A program made the position numbers and the translations under genes. This document shows, piece after piece, positions 54,043 through 63,048 of a stretch of DNA of 64,000 nucleotides. Below the pieces are notes generated by a model. That model had not been told where the DNA came from and made no database searches. It saw nothing but the letters and a program-made list of their open reading frames with translations. Source of the stretch: Pseudomonas oryzihabitans (GTDB lineage: Bacteria; Pseudomonadota; Gammaproteobacteria; Pseudomonadales; Pseudomonadaceae); NCBI RefSeq assembly GCF_007665395.1, contig NZ_VDND01000002.1:1-64000 (forward strand), read 5' to 3'. Numbering within the stretch: the stretch's first letter is position 1; the number at the start of each line of letters is the position of its first letter.

Positions 54043-55677
54043 ATGCAGCGTAGACACCTGCTCAAAGCGTCCCTGGCCCTGGCGGCCTACACCGGCATTC
54101 CCTCCACCGGGCTGTTCGCCCTCCAGGCCTTCGCCAATCCGGCCAACGGCGACGGCCAGGCCTTCGATTTCGACTGGCTCAAGCAGCATGCCAAGGAGCT
54201 GGCCGGCCAGGCCTACCAGCCCACCGCCCAGAAACTGCCCGACACCCTGGCGAACATGACGCCGCAGCAGTTCAACGCCATCGGCTACGATGCCCAGCAT
54301 TCGCTCTGGCACGATCTCAAGGGCCAGCTGGACGTGCAGTTCTTCCACGTCGGCATGGGCTTCAAGACGCCGGTGCGCATGTATTCGGTGGACCCCAAGA
54401 CCAACGAGGCCAAGGAAGTCCACTTCCGCCCCGAGCTGTTCAACTACAACGACAGCGGCGTCGACAAGAGCCAGCTGAAGGGCGACCTGGGCTTCGCCGG
54501 CTTCAAGCTGTTCAAGGCGCCGCACCTGGCCCAGTACGACATCGTCTCCTTCCTCGGCGCCAGCTACTTCCGCGCGGTGGACAAGACCCGCCAGTACGGC
54601 CTCTCGGCCCGCGGCCTGGCCATCGACACCTATGCCGAGCGGCCCGAGGAATTCCCCGACTTCACCAAGTTCTGGTTCGTCACCCCGAACAAGAACAGCA
54701 CCCGCTTCGTGGTCTATGCGCTGCTGGATTCGCCCAGCGCCACCGGCGCCTATCGCTTCGACATCGACTGCCTGAACGACCGGGTGGTGATGGACGTGGA
54801 CGCCAACGTCAATGCCCGTCGCGACATCAAGCAACTGGGCATCGCGCCCATGACCAGCATGTTCGGTTGTGGTACCCACGAGCGCCAGACCTGCAACACC
54901 TACCACCCGCAGATCCACGACTCGGATCGCCTGGCCATGTGGAAGGGCAACGGCGAGTGGATCTGCCGGCCGCTGAACAATCCGCCCAAGCTGCAGTTCA
55001 ACGCCTTCAAGGACGACAGCCCCAAGGGCTTCGGCCTGGTGCAGACCGACCACGAGTTCGAGAGCTACCAGGACGTCATGGTCCGCTACGACCGCCGGCC
55101 GAGCCTCTGGGTCGAGCCCACCTCCGCCTGGGGCGAGGGTGCCATCCAGTTGCTGGAGATCCCCACCACCGGCGAGACCCTGGACAACATCGTGGCCTTC
55201 TGGGCACCGGCCGAGACCATCACCGCCGGCAAGTCGCTGCACTATGGCTACAAGCTGCACTGGAGCGCGCTGCCGCCGGTGAGCACGCCGCTGGCACGGG
55301 TCTATGCCACCCGCTCTGGCATCGGCGGCTTCCCCGAAGGCTGGGCGCCCGGTGAACACTGGCCCAAGGTCTGGGCGCGGCGTTTCGCCATCGACTTCAA
55401 TGGTGGCGGCCTGTCGTTCCTGCCCGAGGGCACCGGCATCGAGCCGGTGGTCACCGTCACCGACGGCAAGGTGCAGGATTTCCACGTGCTCAAGATCGAC
55501 GAGATCGGCGGCTACCGGGTGATCTTCGACTGGTACCCCACCAGCGACAAGGCCGATCCGGTGCAGATGCGCGCCTTCATCCGCACCCAGGACCGCGCCC
55601 TGAGCGAGACCTGGCTGTACCAGTACTTCCCGCCGGCGGCCGACCAGCGCCGCTATCCGGACTGGAAACAGTCCTAA
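54043..55677 (+). CDS. opgD: Glucan biosynthesis protein D (periplasmic)
   Basis: 544 aa, full-length OpgD/MdoD. The N-terminus [20 protein letters not shown] is a twin-arginine signal for Tat export, as is usual for OpgD. The OpgG/OpgD beta-sandwich follows ([48 protein letters not shown]). It modifies the backbone of osmoregulated periplasmic glucans. It stands alone and is followed by a strong terminator. Confidence 0.95.
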   Translation: MQRRHLLKASLALAAYTGIPSTGLFALQAFANPANGDGQAFDFDWLKQHAKELAGQAYQPTAQKLPDTLANMTPQQFNAIGYDAQHSLWHDLKGQLDVQFFHVGMGFKTPVRMYSVDPKTNEAKEVHFRPELFNYNDSGVDKSQLKGDLGFAGFKLFKAPHLAQYDIVSFLGASYFRAVDKTRQYGLSARGLAIDTYAERPEEFPDFTKFWFVTPNKNSTRFVVYALLDSPSATGAYRFDIDCLNDRVVMDVDANVNARRDIKQLGIAPMTSMFGCGTHERQTCNTYHPQIHDSDRLAMWKGNGEWICRPLNNPPKLQFNAFKDDSPKGFGLVQTDHEFESYQDVMVRYDRRPSLWVEPTSAWGEGAIQLLEIPTTGETLDNIVAFWAPAETITAGKSLHYGYKLHWSALPPVSTPLARVYATRSGIGGFPEGWAPGEHWPKVWARRFAIDFNGGGLSFLPEGTGIEPVVTVTDGKVQDFHVLKIDEIGGYRVIFDWYPTSDKADPVQMRAFIRTQDRALSETWLYQYFPPAADQRRYPDWKQS

Positions 55678-55690
55678 CGGCGGCACGCGA

Positions 55691-55725
55691 AAGCCGCTGC
55701 GCCTCGCCGGGTGCAGCGGCTTTTT
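55691..55725 (+). terminator. Rho-independent terminator of opgD
   Basis: AAGCCGCTGC / GCAGCGGCTT stem with a 12-base loop, then TTTTT. Confidence 0.9.
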
Positions 55726-56040
55726 CATGCCTGGCGTGGGCCGGCCGCCGCCAGCACCACCTGGTTGCGGCTACCCCGCTAGGGGGCCAAGCGGGGTGGC
55801 CGTGGGCGAGGGCGAAGTCGGTACCCGGCGCATTGAGGCTGAGACGAAAGCTGACGGTACCCGGCGCCGGGCCCGTGGCGTCGGTGGCGATGCGCTGGCG
55901 CAGCCGCTCCTGCTCGCTCACCGCCCGACGGGTGATCTCGCCGCTCGTTGAACAGGACCATGACCTGGGCATTGGTGTGCTCGGCCTCGACGGCGAGCCA
56001 AGCGGTGCAGAGATCGAGGGCGCCTGGCTGGCCGGGCGGA
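55726..56040. other. Gene-poor gap between opgD terminator and BY-kinase
   Basis: No intact gene. The minus strand has coding-like stretches in two frames (TNAQVMVLFNE, then after a shift near 55945 GEITRRAVSEQERLRQRIAT and GTVSFRLSLNAPGTDFALAH), so this may be a decayed gene tail. I cannot name a family. Confidence 0.3.
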
Positions 56041-58185
56041 TCAGCCCGCCAGCACCCCCAGGCTGCCCCGGGCGAAGGGGGGCGGCGGCACGGCATTGAG
56101 CACCGCCCCGTGCAGCGCCAGGCCGCTATGGGCGAACTGGCGCTGGGTGGCCTCGATCTCCTTGGCGGTGTTGCAACCATGGCGCGAGACCAGCAGGCAG
56201 GTGCCGGCCTGGGCGGCGAGTTCCACGGCATCGGTCACCGCCAGCACCGGCGGCGTATCGAGGATGACCAGGTCGTAGTCATGCTGCAGCTGGCGCAGCA
56301 GCTCGGTGCAGCGCGGACTCATCAGCAGTTCGGCCGGGTTGGGCGGGCGGATCCCGCCCACCAGGCAGTCCAGGCCAGGCAGGCCGCTGGCCTGGATCGC
56401 CTGCTCGGGCGTCGCCAGGCCCCCCAGCACCTCGGCGAGACCCGGACGGCGGGCCACCTGCAGGCGCCGGTGCAGGCGGCCGCGGCGCAGGTCGGCATCT
56501 ATCAGCAGCACCCGCGTCCCGCCTTCGGCCAGGACCCGCGCCAGTTGCACGGCGACCGACGACTTGCCGGCGGCGGGGCTGGCGCTGGTGATCAGCAGCA
56601 GGTCGTTGCGCGCCTCGGTCCGGGCGAAAGCCAGGCTGGTGCGCAGGGTGCGCAGGGCTTCGGCGTAGCCGCTGTCGAGGGGCGCCTGCAGCGAACCGTT
56701 GAGCTGGCGTCCGGCCGCCAGCGGCAACTGGGCCAGCACCGGCAGGCCGAGGTGCTCCAGGCCCTCGGCGTCCTCGATGCCTCGTTCCAGGCTGGCGCGC
56801 AGGTATACCCAGGCGCCGCCGGCCAGGCAGCCGAACAGTAGGGCACTGAGCATCAGCAGGGGCTTCTTCGGATAGACCGGCGCCACCTGGGCGTAGGCAT
56901 TGTCGATGATGCGCACATCGCTCACCGTGCCGGCGCGCACCACCGACAGCTCCTGGATGCGCTTGCTCATCAGCGCATAGAGCTTGTCCGCGGCCTCCAC
57001 CTCGCGTTGCAGGCGCAGCACCTCCTGCTGGGTCTGGGGCAGCTTGCCCAGGCGCCGTTGCAGGGCCTGGCGTTCGCCGTTGAGCACCTGGCGGCGCGCC
57101 AGCAGGGTCTGGTACAGCGGATGGGTAGGCGTGAAGCGCAGCGCCAGGGCCAGGCGTTCCACCTCCAGGCCCGACAGCTGGGCATCGAGCTCCACGGCCT
57201 GGCGCAGCAGGCTGCGGCCTTCTTCGCCGATGGCGATGGAGCCCTGCCGGCGCTGGTAGCTGTCCAGCGCCTGGCGACCCGCGCTCAGGCGCTGATTCAC
57301 CTGCGGCAGTTCCTGGCGCAGGAAGGCCAGTTGCTGGCTGGACTGGTCGGCATTGCGGGTCACGTCCTGGCGGACATAGGCCTCGCTGATGCCTTGCAGG
57401 ATGCGCTGGGCCCGCTGCGGATCCTGGTCCTGCAACTGGATCGACAGGATGCCCGAACGCTTGCCGCGCTCGCTGACGTTGAGGCGCTCCTGCAGGGCCT
57501 GGATGGCCACCCCCCGGCGTTGCTTGACCAGGATGAACTGGGTGCCCGGGTAGGCGCGCAACTGGGCGATGTCCAGCTGCAGGGCGCCGGCGCTGGCCGG
57601 CTGGCCCAGTTGGCCCTCCAGCAGGCGGGTGCCCTGGGCGTCGCTGAGCACGAAGCGATCCGGCGCCGCGGCGGTGAGGGTCAGCGGCTGTCCATAGAGG
57701 GCGTCGGGCAGCTCGAGGTGGGCGATGACCAGGCGCTCGCCACCCCAGCCGTACTGGGTGAGCCCGAAGCGCGCGGCGGCGATGTCGCCATGGCTCGCCT
57801 CATAGCGACGCGCCAGCCAGTCGCCCAGCAGCGGCAGGCGCCGCGGCGTGACGCTCAAGTCGAGGCCCTGGGTATCCACCACCTCGCCGACCACCCGGCG
57901 CGAGGTGAGCAGCTGCATTTCGGTGATGGCTTCCGGCGGCGGCAGGGGGCGGCCGTTGTCGGCGTCGTCCAGCCTTACGATGCCGCGCTGGTATTCGATC
58001 TGCAGCGTCGCCACCGCCTGGTAGCGCGGCGCCGCCAGCTGGGCATAGGCCACGCCCAGCAGGGTGCAGCCCGCCACGCACGCGAGCAGGCCGCGGCGAT
58101 GCCGCCAGAGGGCGGCGCAGTAGCGGGCGAATCCGATGTCCGCGGCCGAGGCGGCAGCGGGTAGAGCCTGATGCGACATGTCCAT
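56041..58185 (-). CDS. Polysaccharide co-polymerase / BY-kinase-like protein (Wzc/GumC type)
   Basis: 714 aa. N-terminal Wzz domain with TM1 (about 30-50), a long periplasmic coiled-coil part, TM2 near PKKPLLMLSALLFGCLAGGAW, and a cytoplasmic ATPase: Walker A SPAAGKSS, Walker A' VLLIDADLRRG, Walker B LVILDTPPV. The C-terminus stops at FARGSLGVLAG with no tyrosine cluster, so classical autophosphorylation sites are missing. Start is uncertain: Met at 58185, 58179 or 58221, none with a clear Shine-Dalgarno. It probably sets chain length or export of an exopolysaccharide. Confidence 0.85.
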   Translation of the reverse strand: MDMSHQALPAAASAADIGFARYCAALWRHRRGLLACVAGCTLLGVAYAQLAAPRYQAVATLQIEYQRGIVRLDDADNGRPLPPPEAITEMQLLTSRRVVGEVVDTQGLDLSVTPRRLPLLGDWLARRYEASHGDIAAARFGLTQYGWGGERLVIAHLELPDALYGQPLTLTAAAPDRFVLSDAQGTRLLEGQLGQPASAGALQLDIAQLRAYPGTQFILVKQRRGVAIQALQERLNVSERGKRSGILSIQLQDQDPQRAQRILQGISEAYVRQDVTRNADQSSQQLAFLRQELPQVNQRLSAGRQALDSYQRRQGSIAIGEEGRSLLRQAVELDAQLSGLEVERLALALRFTPTHPLYQTLLARRQVLNGERQALQRRLGKLPQTQQEVLRLQREVEAADKLYALMSKRIQELSVVRAGTVSDVRIIDNAYAQVAPVYPKKPLLMLSALLFGCLAGGAWVYLRASLERGIEDAEGLEHLGLPVLAQLPLAAGRQLNGSLQAPLDSGYAEALRTLRTSLAFARTEARNDLLLITSASPAAGKSSVAVQLARVLAEGGTRVLLIDADLRRGRLHRRLQVARRPGLAEVLGGLATPEQAIQASGLPGLDCLVGGIRPPNPAELLMSPRCTELLRQLQHDYDLVILDTPPVLAVTDAVELAAQAGTCLLVSRHGCNTAKEIEATQRQFAHSGLALHGAVLNAVPPPPFARGSLGVLAG

Positions 58186-58221
58186 GCAGGAGCGGGCCTT
58201 GGGCAGGTACGGTGAGGACAT

Positions 58222-58765
58222 CCGTCGCGGAACACCCTCGCGGGCGAGGGTCAGCGGTCGGTGAACCGGGGTGTAAGGGTGGCACCCGGCAGGGCACAGC
58301 GGGAAACGCCAGGCGCTGGATCGGGATCCGCACCTCGTCGGCTGGAGTGCTGCGTCGACTCTAAGCGAAAGCAAAAGCCAAAAATGTGACACTCCGTGCA
58401 GAACGCGACGGATGCCCGCTTGGCAGCGTCAAGGTGCTAAGGCAGTCTTCTTCGCGACCCTGCTATCCAGTGCCGTTGCCTGGCGTGTCGGTACCTGCTG
58501 GCGGGTCCCTGTCCGTTCCTCCGTTGGCCTGGCTGCTGGCGGAACGGCGACTTTCACTACAGACACCGTGGCCCCTGGGCGACGGTGTGTTCCTGGCGGC
58601 TTCTTGAATGTAGTCAGCGGTTGAAGCCCGGTTACCCACCCGCGCGGCCTCCTGGTCGGTGTGGGTGGTCTTGCACCGGTTGTACCAGGCCCGCGGATGG
58701 CGGTGACCTGGTTCTTCATTGCCCTGGACGGCGTACTCGACTGCACGGCTGTCAGGAGACAAGCG
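58222..58765. other. 544-bp divergent intergenic region of the polysaccharide locus
   Basis: Separates the kinase-like gene from the membrane-protein gene and must hold both promoters. An ORF at 58412-58624 (70 aa, hydrophobic AVFFATLLSSAVA near its N-terminus) has no convincing Shine-Dalgarno or family. An imperfect ACCCACCC hairpin lies near 58635-58675. Nothing more is supported. Confidence 0.4.
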
Positions 58766-60346
58766 ATGAGCGTGGTATCCGGTGTCACCCATTCCGGGGT
58801 CCGGGCTGGACGTTGGCCTTTTTGGCTAGGCGGTCTGGCCGTCGGGCTGCTGTTGTTGCTGGCGCTGCTCTGGCGCCTGCCGGATTTTCGCGACGGCACC
58901 GGGGCGCAGAATCTCGAAGCCAGCTATCACGTGCTGCTCAGCCTGAATGCGCTGGACGAATCCGGGGTGGCCCGCCACTGGTGGCTGCCGACCATCACCC
59001 TGGGCGGCAGCCATGACAAGCAGGTCTCCTGGGGCGCCACCATCCCCACCCGCAGCGGCGATTACGTCTACACCAGCTTCAGCAGCTATGGCTTCCTCGC
59101 GCCCTATCTCGGCCTCAAGGCCGCCGGCCTGCCGCCTTCGCTGCACAATCTTGCGCTGTTCAACGCCGCCCTCGGCGCCCTGACCGCGCTGCTGCTGTTC
59201 CGCCTGCTCTACCTGGTGCTGCGCAGCAACGGCGGCAGCCGCGGCCTGGCCGCCGGCGCGGCGGTGCTGGCCTGCCTGGTCGCGGTGTTCAGCCGCGAGG
59301 CCTTGCTGTCCCAGGGGTTGCTGTACTGGGTGCAGAGTTTCTACCAGGTGCTGCTGCTGGCCAGCCTGCTGACCTTCTTCCATTACCTCCAGGCGCCGGC
59401 CGGCCCGTCGCGCAGCCGCCTCGGCTGGGTGCTGGCCGGGCTGGTGTGCTTTGGCGCCCTGACCGAATGGACCGGCTACGTCTTCGGCGGTGGCCTGGTC
59501 GCGCTGTTCTGGCTGCAGCGTCGGCACCTGCCGGACGGCCAGCGGATGGCCTGGCGCCTGGCGTTCGCCACCGCGCTGGCCGGCCTGCTGGTGCTGCTGC
59601 ACTACAGCCTGGCAGCGGGCCTGCTCCCCACGCTCAAGGCCTTCGCCCGGCGCTTCCTCGCGCGCAGTCCGAACAACGCCCACCTGGTGGACTTCTTCGC
59701 CGGCTACGGCCTGTCCTTCGGCCTCTTCCTGGCCGCGGTGGCCCTGGCCCTCGGCGTGCTGGTCTGGCAGCGGCGGACGCTGCACTGGCCGCGCAGCACC
59801 GTGCTGCTCGTGCTGGCCGCCAGCCTGCCGCTGCTGGAAAACCTGCTGCTGCTGCAGCACGCCACCCAGTTTTCCTTCGACCGCCTCAAGTTCATCTTTC
59901 CCGCCGCGCTGCTGCTCGGTCTGGCCTTCATCAGCCTGGGCGGCAAGGGCCGCGCCGTCCTCGCCATGCTGCTGGGTTTCGCCGTGTGGCAGAACGCCCA
60001 GACCTACCGCAGCGACCTCGCCGGCTACGCCGGCTGGGGCGCCATCGACCGGCAGAACCAGGCGCTGGCGACGCTGGTCCGGGGCCAGGTCGACCTGGGC
60101 TGCACCCTCATTTCCACCGACATGACCGTACGCGGCTACGCCAACCTGCTGTTCCACCGCAGCATCCACGAGTTGCAGCGCCAGCCGCTGGACTATCGCG
60201 GCGAGCCCGGGTCCTGCGGCGGCCTCTATCTGGAAGGCCGGGATTTCCGCGTCGACCTCCCTGAGTACACCCGCGCCCGCCTGACTCTGGCGGATGGCCG
60301 CCAACTGACCTACGCCAAGGTCGGTGGCGACTGGCGCGTGCAATGA
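58766..60346 (+). CDS. Polytopic membrane protein of the polysaccharide locus
   Basis: 526 aa, about ten TM helices, with a first extracytoplasmic loop (RLPDFRDGTGAQNLEASYHV, then GGSHDKQVSWGATIPTRSGD) and a soluble C-terminus of about 110 residues. The layout resembles GT-C-fold integral glycosyltransferases, but no diagnostic DxD is obvious, so this is only a possibility. AGGAG precedes the ATG at 58766. It is 37 bases upstream of the ligase-like gene in the same direction. Confidence 0.7.
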   Translation: MSVVSGVTHSGVRAGRWPFWLGGLAVGLLLLLALLWRLPDFRDGTGAQNLEASYHVLLSLNALDESGVARHWWLPTITLGGSHDKQVSWGATIPTRSGDYVYTSFSSYGFLAPYLGLKAAGLPPSLHNLALFNAALGALTALLLFRLLYLVLRSNGGSRGLAAGAAVLACLVAVFSREALLSQGLLYWVQSFYQVLLLASLLTFFHYLQAPAGPSRSRLGWVLAGLVCFGALTEWTGYVFGGGLVALFWLQRRHLPDGQRMAWRLAFATALAGLLVLLHYSLAAGLLPTLKAFARRFLARSPNNAHLVDFFAGYGLSFGLFLAAVALALGVLVWQRRTLHWPRSTVLLVLAASLPLLENLLLLQHATQFSFDRLKFIFPAALLLGLAFISLGGKGRAVLAMLLGFAVWQNAQTYRSDLAGYAGWGAIDRQNQALATLVRGQVDLGCTLISTDMTVRGYANLLFHRSIHELQRQPLDYRGEPGSCGGLYLEGRDFRVDLPEYTRARLTLADGRQLTYAKVGGDWRVQ

Positions 60347-60383
60347 ATTCTTTATCCATGACCAGGCCACGAGGAGACCGGTA

Positions 60384-61655
60384 ATGCCGGGTACGCTGAT
60401 CAATCGACTGAGTTTTCTGGCCCTGGGCGGCCTGATGGTCCTGCAATTCGGCGTGTTCGAGCAGAGCCCGACCAATCCGGTAGGGATCCGCTACGTGGGC
60501 GAGCTGTACCTGGCGATCTGCCTGGGATTCTTCGCGCTGTTCACGCTGAGCACCTGGCATCGGCCCCAGCGCGACTACCGGCTGCTGATGGCCTTCTGCC
60601 TGTTCTCGTCGGTGGTGTTCGTCGTCCTGGTGGCGCTGTTCGCCCAGCTGTTCTGGGGCCAGCCGCTGATCTACGGCATCATCGAGGAGCGGCGGGTGCT
60701 CTACTGCTTCAGCGCCTTCCTGGTGCTCTACCTGGCCAAGCGCCTGACCGCCGCCCAGTTCGAGAATCTGATCATCCTGGTCGGGCTGCTCTCGGCGCTG
60801 CTGTGCTGGCTGTCCTACTTCAAGATGCTGCCGGACCTGCGCGAAGAGGTGAAGGACCTCAGCCGTCCCGGCCGGGCCTCCACCGGGGCGGTCGCGATCT
60901 TCTTCGGCTATTTCATCTGCATCTACTTCGCCGGGCGCGGTCGCTCCTTCATCGATGGCCAGCTGAGGCCCAAGCTGCGCAATGGCGTGCTGGCGCTGTT
61001 CTTCCTCGCCACCATCGTGGTGGTGCTGCAGACCCGCCAGCTGATCGTGGTCTGCATGGTCTTCACCATCCTCGCGCTACGTGCCCGTCTGATCGGTCCG
61101 GCGCTGTTCGGCGGCCTCGTCATCTCGCCGCTGATCCTCTATCCCCATCTCCTGGAGGTGCTGGGCTTCAACCTGGATTTCTATGCGCGTTCGGTGCAGG
61201 AAGGGCCGACCGACAACGTTCGGGAAAACACCATTTCGCAGATCATCAACCACCTGCAGCTGTACAACGGCCTGCCCAGCGGCAGTCTCAGCCTGATGTG
61301 GAACGATGGCTTCAAGCCGATCTTCGGCGACTACTTCTTCCTCTCCGACGTCGGCATCTTCGGCACCGTGTTCCGCTTCGGCTTCCTGTCGATCCTGGTG
61401 ATTCCCATTGGCCTCGCCGTCCACTACCTGGTGGCGCGCAAGCTGAGCCGGGACCTGGAATTCACCCTGGCGGTGTTCCTCTCCTTCATGATCATCTGGC
61501 CGCTGCAGGGGCTGTTCGAATACCAGGGCACCGCCGCCTTGCTCTTCGTCATGCAGGCGCTCAAGACCTACCACGGTGCGCCCCAGTACGGCATGGTGAC
61601 TACGCCGGAGCGAGCGGGCGCCCTGCCGCCCGCTCGCCAGGCGCTACCGGTCTAG
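60384..61655 (+). CDS. O-antigen ligase/polymerase-like membrane protein
   Basis: 423 aa, about eleven TM helices, with a large extracytoplasmic loop late in the sequence (FYARSVQEGPTDNVRENTIS through FKPIFGDYFFLSDVGIFG). The R...R-rich loop and the following DVGIFG resemble WaaL/Wzy-type proteins. ATG at 60384 follows GAGGAG; a frame from 60324 overlaps the previous gene. The stop shares CTAG with the convergent YeeE gene. It probably polymerises or attaches the polysaccharide handled by the BY-kinase-like protein. Confidence 0.75.
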   Translation: MPGTLINRLSFLALGGLMVLQFGVFEQSPTNPVGIRYVGELYLAICLGFFALFTLSTWHRPQRDYRLLMAFCLFSSVVFVVLVALFAQLFWGQPLIYGIIEERRVLYCFSAFLVLYLAKRLTAAQFENLIILVGLLSALLCWLSYFKMLPDLREEVKDLSRPGRASTGAVAIFFGYFICIYFAGRGRSFIDGQLRPKLRNGVLALFFLATIVVVLQTRQLIVVCMVFTILALRARLIGPALFGGLVISPLILYPHLLEVLGFNLDFYARSVQEGPTDNVRENTISQIINHLQLYNGLPSGSLSLMWNDGFKPIFGDYFFLSDVGIFGTVFRFGFLSILVIPIGLAVHYLVARKLSRDLEFTLAVFLSFMIIWPLQGLFEYQGTAALLFVMQALKTYHGAPQYGMVTTPERAGALPPARQALPV

Positions 61656-62860
61656 CAACCGGTCAGCCGCTCCACCCGGCGCTCGTCCGGGAAGAAGACC
61701 GGGCGCAGGCGCACGCCGACGCCGTTGCCGACGAAGGCGGCGACCAGCCACAGCCAGCCGTGCAGGCTGCCCGAGGCGATGCCGCTGAAGTAGGCGCCGA
61801 TGTTGCAGCCATAGGCCAGCCGCGCGCCATAACCCAGCAGCAGGCCGCCGAGCACGGCCGCCACCAGGGACCGCGCGGGGATGCGCAGGCTGGGGGCGAA
61901 GCGGCCCGCCAGGCCGGCCGCGGCCAGGGCGCCGAGCATGATGCCCAGGTTCATCACGCTGGTGACGTCGAACCACAGCGGCTCGGCCAGCGCCCGGGCA
62001 TTCGCCGGTTGCTGCCAGAAGGCCCAGCCGGAGACATCCAGCCCGAACAGCCCGGCGCCCTTGGCACCCCAGAGAGCGAAGGCCGAGGTGATGCCCCAGG
62101 GGCGGCCGGCCAGCGCCAGGGTGATGAAGTTGAGCAGCGCCAGGGCGATGGCGCCCCAGACCAGTGGCCAGGGGCCGCGCAGCAGGCGCGCCGCGCCCTG
62201 GTGTTCACCGGCTGCCGCGCGTTCCAGCTGGCCATGACGGCGGCGCTCCAGCACCACCGTGGTCCAGGCGATCAGGGCGAACAGCGCCAGGCTGACCAGG
62301 ATGCCCGGGAGCACGCCCAGGCTGGTCACCAGGGCGGTGGGCGGCAGGCTGGGCAGGGCGAACCACCAGCCCAGGTGCTGGGTGGCGACCAGCGAGCCGA
62401 CGATGAAGAACAGCAGGGTCACCAGCATCCGCGCGTTGCCGCCACCCACGGTGAAGAGGGTGCCGGAGGCGCAGCCACCGCCCAGCTGCATGCCGATGCC
62501 GAACAGGAAGGCACCGATCACCACCGAGGTCGACAGCGGCGAGACATTGCCGCGTACCGCCTCGCCGAACAGGCTGCCGGCGCCCAGGGCCGGGAAGAAC
62601 AGCAGCACCGCCAGGGCCAGCATCACCATCTGGGCGCGCAGGCCGGCGCCACGGCGGTCGCGGATGAACACCCGCCAGGCCGAGGTGAAGCCGAAGGCGG
62701 CGTGGTAGAGCGTCAGGCCCAGGGCGCCGCCCAGCAGCAGCAGGAGCGCCTGGCGGGTACCGACCGCCTGGCCGACGAAGACCGCGGCCAGGGCGAGCAG
62801 CAGCCCGGCCCAGAGGGCGGTCCAGGGCAGGCGGGGGGAAGCGAGGGTGGAAGTGTGCAT
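61652..62860 (-). CDS. YeeE/YedE-family sulfur transporter (TsuA-like)
   Basis: 402 aa with about nine TM helices. Two pseudo-repeat signatures are present: FGIGMQLGGGCASGTLFTVG and YGARLAYGCNIGAYFSGIAS, each with the conserved pore cysteine. TsuA homologues import thiosulfate. The usual TusA-like partner is not adjacent. An Rrf2-like palindrome lies 25 bases upstream. Convergent with the ligase-like gene, overlapping by four bases. Confidence 0.88.
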   Translation of the reverse strand: MHTSTLASPRLPWTALWAGLLLALAAVFVGQAVGTRQALLLLLGGALGLTLYHAAFGFTSAWRVFIRDRRGAGLRAQMVMLALAVLLFFPALGAGSLFGEAVRGNVSPLSTSVVIGAFLFGIGMQLGGGCASGTLFTVGGGNARMLVTLLFFIVGSLVATQHLGWWFALPSLPPTALVTSLGVLPGILVSLALFALIAWTTVVLERRRHGQLERAAAGEHQGAARLLRGPWPLVWGAIALALLNFITLALAGRPWGITSAFALWGAKGAGLFGLDVSGWAFWQQPANARALAEPLWFDVTSVMNLGIMLGALAAAGLAGRFAPSLRIPARSLVAAVLGGLLLGYGARLAYGCNIGAYFSGIASGSLHGWLWLVAAFVGNGVGVRLRPVFFPDERRVERLTGC

Positions 62861-62885
62861 GGTGGTTCCGGTAGCTTCGAACTAA

Positions 62886-62908
62886 AGTCCGACTATTTTA
62901 GTAGGACT
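62886..62908. promoter_or_regulatory. Rrf2-like inverted repeat upstream of yeeE
   Basis: AGTCCGACTA (62886-62895) and TAGTAGGACT (62899-62908), one mismatch, around TTT. The centre ACTA-TTT-TAGT resembles the core of IscR/Rrf2-family sites. It lies just upstream of the minus-strand YeeE gene, consistent with sulfur- or redox-responsive control. Confidence 0.5.
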
Positions 62909-62941
62909 TGCCCGGGAATCCCAGCCGCCAGGTAGCTCTGG

Positions 62942-62969
62942 TTGAATGAAAGGGTTACATCGATATAGC
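62942..62969 (+). promoter_or_regulatory. Sigma70-like promoter of the DUF1615 gene
   Basis: TTGAAT (62942-62947), 16 bases, TATAGC (62964-62969), about 80 bases before the GTG start. Confidence 0.4.
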
Positions 62970-63048
62970 GAGAAGTTATCTAGCGCTCAGGGCAGCCGTT
63001 TGGCCGAGGGCGTGGTCAAAGCGGCCAAAGGAATCCCCTGGAGTCGCC

